Positions 12,061 to 23,339 of a stretch of DNA of 64,000 nt are shown in pieces (position 1 is the stretch's first letter; each line of letters begins with the position of its first letter). The notes under the pieces were generated by a model. That model searched no databases, was not told the origin of the DNA, and saw only the letters and a list, made by a program, of their open reading frames with translations. The stretch comes from Diphasiastrum complanatum (taxonomy: Eukaryota > Streptophyta > Lycopodiopsida > Lycopodiales > Lycopodiaceae): assembly GCA_029204225.1 (NCBI GenBank), contig CM055102.1, positions 19,050,967 through 19,114,966 on the forward strand, written 5' to 3'. The position numbers were made by a program, and so were the translations under genes.

Positions 12061-14480
12061 TTATGCTACTTAGAATTTTTCTCTTGTTAAAAAATCCCTG
12101 TACTTACTATCATCTTTCAATTCAATGCCAATTCTCACTTTGAAATCAATTATGGACAACTCTTTCTCACCATTACATGGTCCATCCTATTTATATAAAG
12201 GCATTCCTTTTGGTGACTCTCCTTCTACTTCCATTGACTATATATTTGTGTTGGCATTTATGCACGCTCAAAAAAAATTTGGGCTATTTGAATAACATAT
12301 AATATTTTAAGAGGTCGTCACATTTTATAGCCATGCTCTTATGATATTTTACATCGTTCAACCTAGTTCTATAATGCAAGGACCTCTTGATGGGGCATTA
12401 AATTGAACATATTTCTTTGGGCCTCTTTGATGTGCAATGTTAGTTTTTATTACAAAAGTTTTAGTATGTTTATTGAAGCCTTTCAATTTTTGAGTTTGCA
12501 TTTTACACTTTTTTGCTTGTAGTTTGTAAATTTTTTAAAGTCTATTAGAAGTATTACTAGATGCAAAAGACATGGCAATTGAAAATGGTCCATACTTTTT
12601 AGAAAAATATCATTGGTTTTTCTAAGTTTAAAAAACTCGTACTCTTATTAAAAAGGACCTCCAAAAAAAGAAAATGTAACAATTCTAGGAGCTCAAACAC
12701 TTGAACCCATCACTTATTGGTAGCATGTGTAAAAATCAGCTTACAAGCCTATCCTATTGGATTTGGAGATTGATAGTGGCTTTGGGTGTTTTCATCTACC
12801 CAATCATCTAATCTTCTAGTTTACTACGTACTACAAGTCACGAGTTTAGTAGCATCTCATAGTCTTGATGTGTTGGCTACTCCTAGTATGAGTTGTTTAT
12901 TTCACATGAAGCATGACCAACACTCGAGTCCTTGTCACATGATACAGATTGGATATGTAGGGCCATGTAGAAATGCCAATGTATGAATCAACCAATTTCC
13001 AACACTGAGGTGTAATTCCTATATGTTTTAGCTCTTTAGATTAAAAACCATTTTTAAAAGTAATAACATTCTTTCATATCTTGAAGCTACTATTAAGCAC
13101 TATTTGTATGATTTTGTGCTCTATATGTACATCTAGGAATATGTAGGACATCCATTTGATTATCTTTTCCACATGTCCTAAATTACACAAGGACTAGTTA
13201 TAAACTACTTGACTCGATGTAATCTAGTGAAATTCTTAAAGCTTCAATTTGTGTCATGCGTTTCTCACAAAGCAAACATCCATCATTTAAAAGATTCCTT
13301 AGACACCCTTTTTTACAATAATTTGCCTATTTTATCTATGGTGGGAAGGATTGTTATGGGACCCATTTGAACAAGGAGGCACCAAAACGACATTCACAAA
13401 AGGCACTCCTAATAATTACTAGCATATATTTTTGCGTACTTTCTTAAATTCATGGTTAGTATGAACAATCTCACAAAAATGACATCACAAAACTCTTGAA
13501 GTGAAGTATACTGAAAATTTCATGGGGGTGTGAGTGTATTTAATAAACCATCTTTATTTTTTTAGTATTATTTATTACCATTAATGATCTTGAATCTATA
13601 CTTGATTATAAAGAACATTGACAATTATGAATGCATAAGCAAAGCTCTTTTTTGGGGTTCAACATTTCATGCTAATGTTTCAAATTGGAGTCCTTTGAGC
13701 ACACGTGTGCACGTTATCTTATCACCAAAGCATGATATTGATGTACTTCACATAATTATAAATAATCGTCCATTCAAAAAATAAAAATGAAATTTAGAAT
13801 GTAGTGGGTCTTATTTTCCACTTTGAGAATGTATTATCATCATTATATGCGCATGCTCTACGCATAAGGTGGACAAACTTTTGAAATTTTCTTCTCTGAA
13901 GTAAATGAAAAATTAAACGTGAGTTCCTTTGTGTGCATTTAATAAAAACATATAGATAAATCAAAAGGTCAAAGTAGCCTTTAATTCCAATTGTTATGTA
14001 CTAGCTTGAATATACATGGTGATGTATTCTTTTGCAGCCTTTCATGAGTCTTAGATTCATTCAAAACTCTAATAAGTTGTTTATAAAAATATTCAAGGTT
14101 GTTTTGAAAATGGAATATAAATCGATGTTGTAATCATTTTTCACTTACTAATCAAACCAACAAAAGTAATATAGTTCATAAAGCTACTAGATATAAGTAT
14201 CTTATATGCCAACTTAATGTAGCATGGGTCTACTTGAAAACACAATCAATGCATATCATGTAATTGTTTCTAATAAAGGACAAGTCCTAGCTTAAACTAC
14301 ATGAAAAGTTATCAATGTGACAGTTAAATATTCAGCACTTATGAACAAAAGAAGCTTAGCTGCATGAAAATTTAGAGTTATCTTTAATTGCATGCATGAC
14401 TAGCCCCACATCTACACTTCACCCACTTGCACAATGACTTGGCCCACTTCCCCATCACACCTCACTCACTCCATGCCATC
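12061..14480. other. AT-rich stretch without recognisable gene
   Basis: Only short frames on either strand (for example 12786-12986 and 13584-13784, both +), none with recognisable domains. No tandem repeats found by eye. Confidence 0.5.
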
Positions 14481-14484
14481 ATCC

Positions 14485-14660
14485 AAGAGCCTCATCCTCC
14501 CCCATATAAAGAGGCAGCGCATATGTCCACAAGGCTGAGGTAGTGCACATGTCCATGAGGCTATTCTCTTATTTCCTCTTTGCTCTAGTTTCTTTGTAAT
14601 TGTCTTGTTCAATACAAAGTTTGGGAGCTTGGATCTTCATGTTCTACGAGCTTGAAAATC
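14485..14660 (+). promoter_or_regulatory. LTR-like promoter segment with TATA box
   Basis: CCCCCATATAAAGAGG (about 14497-14512) is a strong TATA box. It is followed by two CATATGTCCA(C/T)-like words and a CT-rich leader, then TTGTAATTGTCTTGTTCAATACAAAG. This order is common in plant LTR U3/R regions. The LTR limits are not visible. Confidence 0.4.
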
Positions 14661-14686
14661 ACCATTGCAATTTTGTGGAGTTTGGG

Positions 14687-14835
14687 CTACCTTCTTTGAC
14701 TTAGAGCCTCCACATCTTGAGATTGCATTTTTTCACATATGAAATAATAGTTCACTTCAATATGTTTTGTTCTACCATGAAAGACTAGATTTTTGGCTAG
14801 TTGTATGTCACTTTGAGTATTACTAAAAATAGTCA
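14687..14835 (-). pseudogene. Copia RNase H C-terminal fragment
   Basis: The minus strand reads SDIQLAKNLVFHGRTKHIEV and then NYYFICEKM, the conserved C-terminal part of the Ty1/copia RNase H domain (usual form: AIxLAKNPVxHxRTKHIDIxYHFIRE). Upstream sequence (14836-15025) stays open but is unrelated, so the fragment was cut out of its element by an insertion or rearrangement. Confidence 0.75.
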
Positions 14836-15529
14836 TGTGGGTTGAGGAAGCCCAAACAATGAAGAATTGAGTTATCAGACAAAAGCAATATGAGATCACA
14901 GAGATTCTGACATGATACTGAATGCAATAAATGATAGATTGATTCAACAAAATGATGAGCACAAGACAATTGTGGATAGAAATGGCGTATTCTAAGCTAT
15001 CTCTGGAACTCTGTCTGATTTGCACTTTTGTTGATAAGCAGTAAGCGTTGAAAGCCCAACTCTAAAAGAACTCTAAAGAACTGAGCTAGAATGCTCAAGA
15101 GTGTTCAAGCTTGAAAGCTTGAGAGAGCTGCTAAATTCTACTTCAATGCATTACATGAATGAATGAAATAATAGTCATATGATCAGTTATTTATACCAAG
15201 CAAATGCGGCTAGTCCAGAAGGACAACTAATTAGGCTATAGATCATAATGGCCAGTTGGTCTTAGTGAGCTAGCATCCGTCCAGTTAGTTTGATTGTTTG
15301 GGGATACTAGTCCTTTGACATCTTGAGTCCTGGATCCATTAGTGAGAGAGCTATTTTGCAATTCATCATATTATATTTGATCAAGACATTGATCTATATT
15401 TGATGAGAAATATCGATCAACTTCTGTTTTCTGTCTCTTTGGATTTGAATACCTAGACAATAATGAGCTTCGCCCAGATCGGTCATGTCAAATTCGAAAG
15501 ATAGCATTGTCTTAGCTTCCATTATCAGA

Positions 15530-17100
15530 TCGATACTCTAGTTGAATAGCAATGTGTCGTCCACATACAAAGTGATCATGATAAAGAAATGTTGCACTAA
15601 CTTGAAGTAGACATTCCAATATGAAGATCTTGGCGTGTAGCCATGATCAATAAGGAAAGTATCGATCCTCTGAAACCATGCTCGAGCAGATTGCTTCAAG
15701 CCATAAAGTGCTTTATGGAGTTTACACATATGATTGTGTTTACCTTTGATATTGTAAGATTAAGGTTGCACCATGTAGATGTTCTCTTTGATAACTCCAT
15801 TAAGATATGTTGTCTATACATCCATTTGATGTATTTGTAAATCTGCAGCAGTAGCAAATGACAATAGAAGTCTAACAGAAGAATGTTTAGCTACTAGATT
15901 GAAGATCTCAGTGTAGTCGACATTCTGTACTTGAGAGAATCCTCTAGCTACAAGTCGAGCCTTTCTTCGATCAATACTTCCATCTGCCTTGTACTTGATT
16001 TTGAATAACCATTTGCAATCTTTCTGCTGGCAGGTAATTCAATGATTGTCAAAGTCTGGTTTTTGATAAGAGATGAGTACTCTTTATTTATAGCTTCTTT
16101 CTAGAGATCAAAATTGGGCTGACTGAGTGCCTCTTCGACAATCGTCGGCTCTTGAACGAGGTAAGTTGTAGACACATCAATATACCTGTTAGGTGGTCTG
16201 TTGACTCTTGTTTATGGGTGATGATCAAAGTTGATCTTCATCATGCTATAGTTGCTAAATTGTAGCATCATCATCTTCAACTTCACCGTTGATAAGTTGT
16301 TCGTTGGAAGTAGACAAGATTGGACCTTCAATAGGAATAGTCGAATTTGGAACTTGAAAGATTGATGTTTTCTAAGAGTCCGGAAGTTTGACTATATGAG
16401 CTTTGCCTTTGCCTTTGAGGTCAATAAATTGATCTTTGATGAAGATGACAACCCGACTATATCTTTGACGCGACATGATCATACAACTTATAAGCTTTAT
16501 TTGAAGTAGTATAGCTGATGAAAATAGACTTGATACTCTGGAAGTCGAGCTTCTTCCTGAAATTATGTGGAATTTGTGCATAAGCAATACATCCAAAAAC
16601 TCATAAGTTTGATAAAGAAGGTTTGAAGTCTGTCCACACTTCGTATAGTGTTTTGTTTGAGAGACCTTTAGTAGAAAATTTGTTTTGAATATAAGCTACA
16701 GTTGAAACTGCTTCAGTCTAGAAGGACTTCATAAGTGTCTTATGTGATAACAAGCACTTGGCCGATTCGACTAAGGTTCTGTACTTTCTCTCAGCAAGAC
16801 CATTCAACTGAGGCGAATAGGAGATAACTCCTTGAATTCAATAGATATATATATTCTCCCCCATTGTCAGACCTCAGTGCTTTAATTCTTTACCAGTTTG
16901 ATTTTCTGCATGCTCTTTGAATTGTCGAAACTTGTTGAAAGCCTCCAATTTCTGCTTAATGAAATAAACAACTGTTCTTCTTGAAAATTCATCAATAAAG
17001 GTAATAAAATACTTTGCATCTAGAAATGATGTAGTTTGCATTGGACCACATATAATCTGAATAAACAATGTCTAACAAATCTTTTGCTACATGCCTATGA
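15530..17100 (-). pseudogene. Ty1/copia integrase-reverse transcriptase, broken
   Basis: On the minus strand, 16874-17090 gives the start of the integrase core (CGPMQTTSFLDAKYFITFID with first Asp, then FSRRTVVYF). Following frames give the rest of the core and the GKTP-like block (VFGCIAYAQIPHNFRKKLD near 16560). At 15538-15729 the RT reads LHKALYGLKQSARAW and then LYVDDTLLFN, the YVDD active site. Frames are repeatedly interrupted by stops and indels. The primer-binding site and LTR at 17368-17990 lie upstream on the same strand, so this is the 5' half of one copia element. Its RNase H is either the piece at 14687-14835 or lost. Confidence 0.8.
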
Positions 17101-17367
17101 CTCGATTTAAAGGGGATTCTAGTCTGCTTTCCAAGTGTTTGAAATCAGAGCATGCACAAAAGCATTTACATACAACAAGAGGGGAGAGAGAACACCATTG
17201 TTCTATTACTTTAAGCTTGTAGACTACAATGAGAGCAAGTACATGAGAGGGAGAGGTTACACCCCTTCATAAAAGACCTCAGTCCCTTTCACATTGGGAG
17301 GGGCCCAAAATATATCATGAAGCAGAAAATAATTTAGGACTCTGATACTACTACTGATAGCAATCGA

Positions 17368-17379
17368 GCTTTGATACCA
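17368..17379 (-). other. Primer-binding site (initiator-Met type)
   Basis: TGGTATCAAAGC on the minus strand, one base after an LTR end ...TTTCACTTCA (17381). One mismatch to the usual plant TGGTATCAGAGC. Confidence 0.65.
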
Positions 17380-17380
17380 C

Positions 17381-17990
17381 TGAAGTGAAAATATTAATCA
17401 CGAATGAAATCAATTCGGATGAAGTTCGGATATGATTGCAAGTCACTGCCTGCTATATCATTCCTACAATCCTCCAGAAAGTAGACAGACACTGTTGACC
17501 TACGTTATAAATTAATTTAGCATTCAACAAGATTGAACCATTGTGCGGAATAGATAAAACAAGTGAATGAGATACACGAACAATAACAGATAGTAATTCC
17601 TTGGAGATCAGACAAGATTTAGAATGATATGTGCATAACAACTACATTATCTTCTATTGATCCTCTTTGTTTCAAGCACTGTGTGACAGACCCACACAGC
17701 GCACTGGAATGAGAGAAGCGATGTTCTCCCATGAACAGTGTCTCGCTTACTAGTGGACTTCTTGGATCTCTGTGGATCTTACTTACAAAATTGTCTCGCT
17801 CACAGGCGAACTTCTATTCTGTATGTTGTCTATATGTATCTGTGTGTATTTTATGCATCTAGCAATTGCATACATTCAGAGTAGCATTTTTGATTATATA
17901 GATTAAACAATCTATAACTAATCATGAATTACAAGAGTGGTGAGTTAGGCACGTCCTAACGCTCTTTTGCTGACGTCATCATATCAGATC
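17381..17990 (-). repeat. Copia LTR shared by two copia bodies
   Basis: Bounded on one side by the primer-binding site and, on the other, by the RNase H end of a second copia fragment (18096-19000). It therefore looks like one LTR serving as 3' LTR of one element and 5' LTR of the next. It contains a perfect TGACGTCA palindrome (17971-17978), an as-1/CRE-like bZIP site found in some stress-responsive plant retrotransposon promoters. The outer boundary is approximate. Confidence 0.5.
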
Positions 17991-18095
17991 AGGGATTTGT
18001 ACTTCATGGTACTTGTTTGATCTTCCTGATCCTTTGGAGCAGGAAGGATTTTGTGTCACGAAGTTTTTCGTGTCGTTTCGAGTTGTTTGACCTTC

Positions 18096-19000
18096 TCATG
18101 TTGTGTCGCGAATATTTTTCTTTCGTATCTTTTTGTCAGATTGGGAGTTGAGAGCTACCAGAGCTTTGGTAATAGAAACATTTTGTTTCTTCAGCTCTCT
18201 CTCAAAGCGTGATAGCTTGATGACTCCAACACTGCTCCTCTGTTTCTCAAACAGACCTTTGTCTAAGGCCTTTGTGAAAATGTCAGCAACCATCTCCTTC
18301 GTTCCAATGAAAGTAATTATCAAGTGGTATTTGATTGCAATGTGTTTTGTCTTTGAGTGAAACACGGGATCCTTTGTCAGGTGTATTGCGGATGTATTAT
18401 CCATCTGCAAAATCAGAGGTTCATTCCTTGTTTCGCCTAGTTCATCAAGGAACTGATTGATCCAAGTGATTTCATTGGCCATCTTTGCTGCTGCTACGTA
18501 TTCTGCTTCGCAGGATGATTAAGCCACGATGGTCTAACCTAGAGAATTGCTGCTCCTGATGAGATGGTACATCCTCTTGAGACACTTTTGCAGTCGTTTT
18601 TGAGAGATGCCCAGCTAGCATCACTGTAGGAGAGCATCTGGAACCCTGCATCACGAGAATAACACAATCCAAAATCCTTCGTTAATTGAAAGTAATAAAG
18701 ATTCATTTCACGATCTTCCAATGAGTTGAACCTGGATTCGTACTGAATTGGCTCATCTTGAACATGGCATAAGCAATGTCAGGACGTGTGGTATGTACAA
18801 GATACATTAGTGATTCGATCAACTTCCTGTATGGTGTATGCTCCATCAATTCTCTTTCTTCTTCAATCTTTGAATAATATTTATTCGTCAGGATTGTTCT
18901 TGCAAGCATTGGAGTATTTGCTCCTTTGCAATTCACCATCTCGAAATCTTCTAAGATTTTTTTGGTATATCTGAACTGATGAAGGTACAATTTGCCTTCC
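18096..19000 (-). pseudogene. Ty1/copia RT C-terminus and RNase H
   Basis: Frames in order on the minus strand: YLHQFRYTKKILEDFEMVNC and YLVHTTRPDIAYA (18703-18990, end of the RT), a short frame-shifted piece with SDASWASLKND and SRGCTISSGAA (18540-18640, RNase H first Asp), then ANEITWINQFLDELGE, LILQMDNTSAIHLTKDP and HSKTKHIAIKYH (18096-18482, RNase H end). The order and motifs are those of a copia pol 3' end. Frame changes at about 18480 and 18720 make it inactive. It directly precedes the shared LTR. Confidence 0.85.
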
Positions 19001-19082
19001 TAATAGTCTTTGTCACTTTGTGTTTTATTTTTTCTTTTATAAGTTAATAGCTATGTGCATTGCAATTATTAGTGTTATCATT

Positions 19083-19361
19083 TGTTAGAAATCAATGATA
19101 GACTTCATTGTTACACTTCTTAGTTATTGTTCACGATGTACTTTATTATTGACAGCTATTACCAACTGTAACTAGCCGTAGGCTAGTCTAGTAGTCTACT
19201 CCTAGGTTTTCTCTCTCTATCATGGTTCAGGGTTTATTTGTACATTTTACATTCAATATGCAATATAGTGAATAGTGTGAGAGAGTGCAATAGTGTTGTT
19301 GGTGCGTGTTCTTCTTCCGCCTTGTGGTGAATACTTGATGTTGCTTATATAATTATTGACA
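19083..19361 (+). repeat. Copia LTR (279 bp)
   Basis: Begins TGTTAGAAATCA and ends ATTATTGACA, i.e. TG...CA, and is followed immediately by a perfect initiator-Met primer-binding site. It contains a CT-rich leader and a TTTATTTGTACATTTTACATT stretch. No second copy is in the window. Confidence 0.7.
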
Positions 19362-19373
19362 TGGTATCAGAGC
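19362..19373 (+). other. Primer-binding site TGGTATCAGAGC
   Basis: Exact plant initiator-tRNA-Met primer-binding sequence, directly after the LTR end at 19361. Confidence 0.85.
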
Positions 19374-19720
19374 AGTGATAGTCCTGCGTGCCTAATCAGT
19401 GGATACAACTTGTCACAGGTTCGCAATGAAGTGAGAAAGTCCTTTACAAGAGGTGAAAGCTTGGAGAGACAAAAATGGCTTGAAGAAATTCTTCTTGGTG
19501 TATTTTGCAGGTTTTGGAGCTCAGAATCATTAGTGGAGAATGAAGACATAGTCAGCGAGATGATGAATTGAATAAGCAATGTGCAATATGTACCTGGCTT
19601 AGCTAACAATCTACTATTGCTTGGGACGATGGCTGATCAACAACTCAAGGTTGAGTTTGACAGTGACAAATGTCTTGTCAAAGACTTGTGTGGCAAGCCA
19701 ACCAGGCTTTGCCATGTAGG
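19374..19720 (+). pseudogene. Copia gag-pre-integrase remnant
   Basis: After about 200 bases of leader, the frame at 19581-19690 reads VQYVPGLANNLLLLGTMADQ and then LKVEFDSDKCLVKD, which is the conserved gag_pre-integrs segment (usual form: VxYVPGLxxNLLSVGQLxxxG). gag and protease that should lie between the primer-binding site and this motif are deleted. The frame then runs into the GGCTTGCCAC-type repeat at 19690. Confidence 0.7.
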
Positions 19721-19800
19721 CCTGAGTGGACCTAGAGAGAGAAAGAGGTGGGGCTCAAAAGCTGCCATGTGGCAAGCCACGTAGGCCTACCATAGGCCTA
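19690..19800. repeat. Short patch of the GCTTGCCAC / CACGTAGGCCT repeat
   Basis: Same word set as the larger array at 20890-21660 (CAAGCCAACCAGGCTTTGCCATGTAGGCCT, shown here only as shared short words such as TGGCAAGCCA and GTAGGCCTA). About 1.1 kb of unknown-gene exon lies between the two patches. Confidence 0.7.
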
Positions 19801-19891
19801 CATGTCATAAAAACAATATCTAAATCAATAACAAAAGTATCTAAATTAAGTGCACATATTTGTCTATAATTGTGTAACATCGAACTCTTAC

Positions 19892-20711
19892 CATATAATG
19901 TGTTATATGATCTGCAACCCATGCACTTCGAACTGCATCCACAAATTCACTAGTTGTTTTCTGTGTCATTTGTACATCAGTATTTGAATATTTATCTTTT
20001 CTCAAGTATTCCACCATGTTGTCTAATTTTCTCCAAAGTTCTACGTTGTGTAGACGAGTATAACCTAGGTTTTCAAAATCTTGAGTTGTAGCTATTATTT
20101 CTTTCCAAATCGAATAATGAATTTTGGTTTCTTTGCCAGAATAATTTGATAAAATTCTATGAGCTTTGAATCCTCCAATGCTCAGTTTGCATGGAATATT
20201 TCTTGTTTCACTTGAAAGCTTGTTGTCTTTTTTTATTTTAACATGGCCTTTATGTAAGCCTGCTTTAGACAATACATCCTCTAATCTAGATATAGCTTCC
20301 TTCGAAGATGACTCCGACTCAAAGTTCCATGCAAATAAGATGTGAAGGTATAAGATTTTTTCTATTATATGCACCTCTGCATGCAATGTACAAATATGAA
20401 CATTCTAAATAGGAATCGGTAGTACGAGTTTCCAATTAGGATCTTCTCGATCTCTTGATATTCTTGTACTCCTTGTCACGTCTTTTGTTGTCTTCATGTA
20501 GTACAAACAAGGGTTGTTTAGAGTTAGCACCATAAGATACATTGAACATACATTTTAATGTTTTTAGATCTCCTGCTGAATGCCATTATATGTTGCAAGT
20601 GCCAAATCCAAGAACATTGAGTGGAACTCCCTTCATGTGATTTTTGATGGTGGCAAGATATGACGTTCTATTAAATATCCATGAGAGAATGTCATGGTCT
20701 TCTTTCATCAC
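19892..20711 (-). pseudogene. Unrecognised gene, 3' exon (820 bp)
   Basis: I do not recognise the protein. Minus strand: an acceptor TTTCTCTTAATAG ends at 20712, and the exon runs to a donor ATG|GTAAGAGT at 19892/19891. The long open part (19893-20386) encodes an alpha-helical-looking protein with LHAEVHIIEKILYLHILFAW, LSKAGLHKGHVKI, CKLSIGGFKAHRIL, YSIWKEIIATTQDFENLGYT and DHITHYM. The upstream part reads DHDILSWIFNRTSYLATIKN and then hits a TAA, a one-base frameshift near 20515 and a TAG near 20402. Clean splice signals with decayed codons suggest a once-real spliced gene, or a DNA-transposon protein with introns. It may belong with the exons at 21893-23464. A transposase is possible but not shown. 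Confidence 0.4.
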
Positions 20712-20800
20712 CTATTAAGAGAAACAAAAAAATTGATTTAGCATAATATTAACATAGAGAAGATTATCCAAATAGAATCCATATAAGATTATCCTTATAA

Positions 20801-20805
<5 letters not shown>

Positions 20806-20886
<81 letters not shown>
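20806..20886. repeat. (CT)n microsatellite
   Basis: About 40 CT units, lying between the unknown-gene exon and the GC-richer CACGTGG-type array. Confidence 0.96.
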
Positions 20887-20888
<2 letters not shown>

Positions 20889-21660
20889 CCTTTGTAGTTG
20901 CACCCAAGCCTGCATGGCAGACCTATGTGGTGCATAACTTAGTTGGCTTGCCACACAAGCCCATGTCAAGCCTATGTGCTAGACTGCAACATGCCTGCAT
21001 GGTAGACATCAAGCCTATGTCATGCCTATATGACCTACCACACAAGCCTATGATAGGCCTATGTGGCTTGCCACATGGCAAGTCCCAAGTCTGCGTGGTT
21101 TGTCTCATGACATGCCTACGTTGCTTGCCACGTGGCAATGTGTGAGCCCTAGCTCTCTCTCTCTAGGTCCACTCAAGCCTTCATGGCAGAGCTTGGTTGG
21201 CTTGCCACAAAAGCCTATGGCAAGCCCATGTAGTAGCTTGCGACATGCTTGCGTGGCAGACATCAGACCTATGCCATGCCTATGTGGCCTGCCACACAAG
21301 CCTATGGTAGGCTTGTGTCGTAATTTTCGAGCCCACCTATATCTCTAACATGGTAAACCTCAAACCTCATGCAGGCTTGGGGTTAGCCATGTGGTAGACC
21401 TACGTGGCTGGCCACGTGGCAGTGTGCGACAGGCTTAGCAGATAGCAGACCACGTAGGCAGAGACTGGTTGGCTTGCCAGCCTATAATGGGCCTACGTGG
21501 CTTGCCACATGGCTAACCCCAAGCCTGCATGATTTGCCACATGCTAGCCATACGTGACTTGCCATGTGGCAGCCTATGACAAGCTTGGTAGATAGCAAGC
21601 CTATGTGGCCTATTACACAAGCCTATAGTAGGTCATGTGGCAAGCCACATCATAAAAGTA
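20887..21660. repeat. GC-richer array of GGCTTGCCAC / CTACGTGG words
   Basis: The words GGCTTGCCACA, AAGCCTATG(A/G)(T/C)AGGC, GCCTATGTGG and TTGCCACGTGGCA recur about every 20-50 bases through 770 bp. Many are inverted relative to each other, for example TTGCCACGTGGCAA at 21126-21139 is a perfect palindrome. The composition differs clearly from the AT-rich surroundings. Reading frames in it are repetitive Cys/His/Pro peptides and are not taken as genes. It sits in what would be an intron of the unknown gene. Confidence 0.75.
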
Positions 21661-21892
21661 CACAACATGGTGGGACTGGCACAAAGAACAACTATATATT
21701 GCAACTTTTCCAATGGTTTTACAGAAGAATCCAAATTTGTCATAATACAAAATCGATGGATTATAAAAATTTCAAAAAACGTGCAAATTTATACAAGCCA
21801 ATAGGCAATAGACACACAAAAAAATTTTGTATATTAAATGAAAAATATTACAAAGTCTGGTTCTCCAATATCTACTCTACTTTCGACACTTT

Positions 21893-22201
21893 CTATAATG
21901 AAAGTTGCAATTTAGAATCATGCACTAGTTTCCTCCTTTTGAACGGATCCAAGAGCTCATAGTTTTCATGCTTATTTAGATCAATATATACAAAATGAGA
22001 TGATCTGAACATGGAATTCATTGGTCCATATTCTAATATTTTAAGTGCAATAGTTTTGTTAACAAAAATTATTTCATGCACCTTATTAAAATCATGTCCT
22101 CCAAGAATAATGAGAAGTGTTGCATGATCTCTTGAAAATTCTCCAACAGAAGATCTCTGCCCTCTTCGACGAATTGCAAAATCATTAAGGTAAATTATTT
22201 C
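21893..22201 (-). pseudogene. Unrecognised gene, internal exon
   Basis: Minus strand: acceptor TTTTGTTTTCAG ends at 22202 and the exon starts EIIYLNDFAIRRRGQRSS. It continues GEFSRDHATLLIILGGHDFN, EYGPMNSMFRSSHF and DLNKHENYELLDPFKRRK to a TAG at 21893. No stop occurs for about 100 residues and the joint to the preceding exon is in phase 0 across an 84-bp intron. No known domain is recognised. It looks like a conserved protein segment and not random sequence. Confidence 0.45.
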
Positions 22202-22285
22202 CTGAAAACAAAAAATACAAAGTAAGCTCCAGCATAAAATCTGACATTACAGATCAACTAGTACAAGACAAGATACAAAACTTAC

Positions 22286-22800
22286 GCATTCGGCTTTGTC
22301 TTCCTCGATTATTGTCACACCATTAATATTATGTCCACCTTTTGATGTCAATAAGATTGGTGAATAGATAGTTGGTTTTGGAAAACCAAGTTGATTTTGA
22401 AATATGAGAAACTCCTCTTCAGAAGGAGGATCATTTTTTTTAGTGCATTTTAACAACAACTTTTTTTAAGCAATCTTTCTCTGAATAAAACTCATTTTTA
22501 TTTACATTGTCAACACCAAGGAGAAGATCATCAACATTATAATCAATTATATCAGAAAATTCTTGAAGCTCTTTGTTCAAAATGCAGAGTCTTGATCTTT
22601 GTAAAATAGAAAAGATCCAATATATCCGATAATGTCAAAAAAGAATTTTTATCTATGCTGTGAGTAGGCAAGGTGATTAGGGATTTATTAGAAGGAAAAA
22701 GGGTGGTGGTAGTTCTAGGGCCTATAAACGAAGCCCTATGTTGAGCAAAATCAAAATCTGTACAATCATCTAAACTAACGCTTGTATCAATAAAAAATCT
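22286..22800 (-). pseudogene. Unrecognised gene, exon before the 84-bp intron
   Basis: Minus strand from about 22800: FAQHRASFIGPRTTTTLFPS, SNKSLITLPTHSIDKNSFLT, then ILNKELQEFSDIIDYNVDDL and, after a one-base frameshift near 22460, KKNDPPSEEEFLIFQNQLGF, HNINGVTIIEEDKAEC, ending at a good donor GCCGAATGC|GTAAGT (22286/22285). One or two indels break the frame. The acidic/Ser-Thr-rich composition gives no function. Confidence 0.4.
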
Positions 22801-22879
22801 ATATCTACAGGCTTAGACTTGTCAAATTTTGTACATCTGAAAAAAGCAGCTTTCGAATAGTTAGAAATATTTAACAAAA

Positions 22880-23137
22880 TAAAATAACATAAAGACTGAC
22901 TGAAACTCTACAAATCTACACTTTTTATTGTGTATTTGACAATCATCTAAAAACTTGAAATTATCAAGCAACTTGGTGAACATTTTGTCAAGCTTAGCTT
23001 TATAACTATGCTTGTCGAGGTTCACCAAGTCTTGATAATGAATCATGTCTTTATTTTGAGATCTGAACAAGGGGGTACTGACCAACGACTTAAATCTAAG
23101 ATAAATCTCAAAAACTGCTTCCACACCAGGATCCTCT
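22880..23137 (-). pseudogene. Unrecognised gene, second exon
   Basis: Acceptor TTCTATTATAG is followed by EDPGVEAVFEIYLRFKSLVS, then RSQNKDMIHYQDLVNLDKHS, KAKLDKMFTKLLDNFKFLDD and CQIHNKKCRFVEFQ. About 85 open residues on the minus strand with mixed helical character. The 3' limit is not clear. Placed with the exons downstream because the frames and strand agree. Confidence 0.4.
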
Positions 23138-23339
23138 ATAATAGAAGGAAGAACAAAAAGAAAAAGAGAAAAAAGTGATTTAAAATACTCTACATTGTCA
23201 CTAATATCAAATTGTTAAAAAAAAAAAAGATAGCAGACTAGAATCAAAATTAGACATTTCAAAAAAAAATATTACAGAAAAAAAGATTCTGACAAACTTA
23301 TAAATTCAAAAATTGGATATCGGTTTCAGAAACGAAATG

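Noticed and set aside
20927-21348. Cys/His/Pro-rich frames that look like zinc fingers
   Set aside because: They come from the GGCTTGCCAC/CACGTGG word array and appear on both strands.
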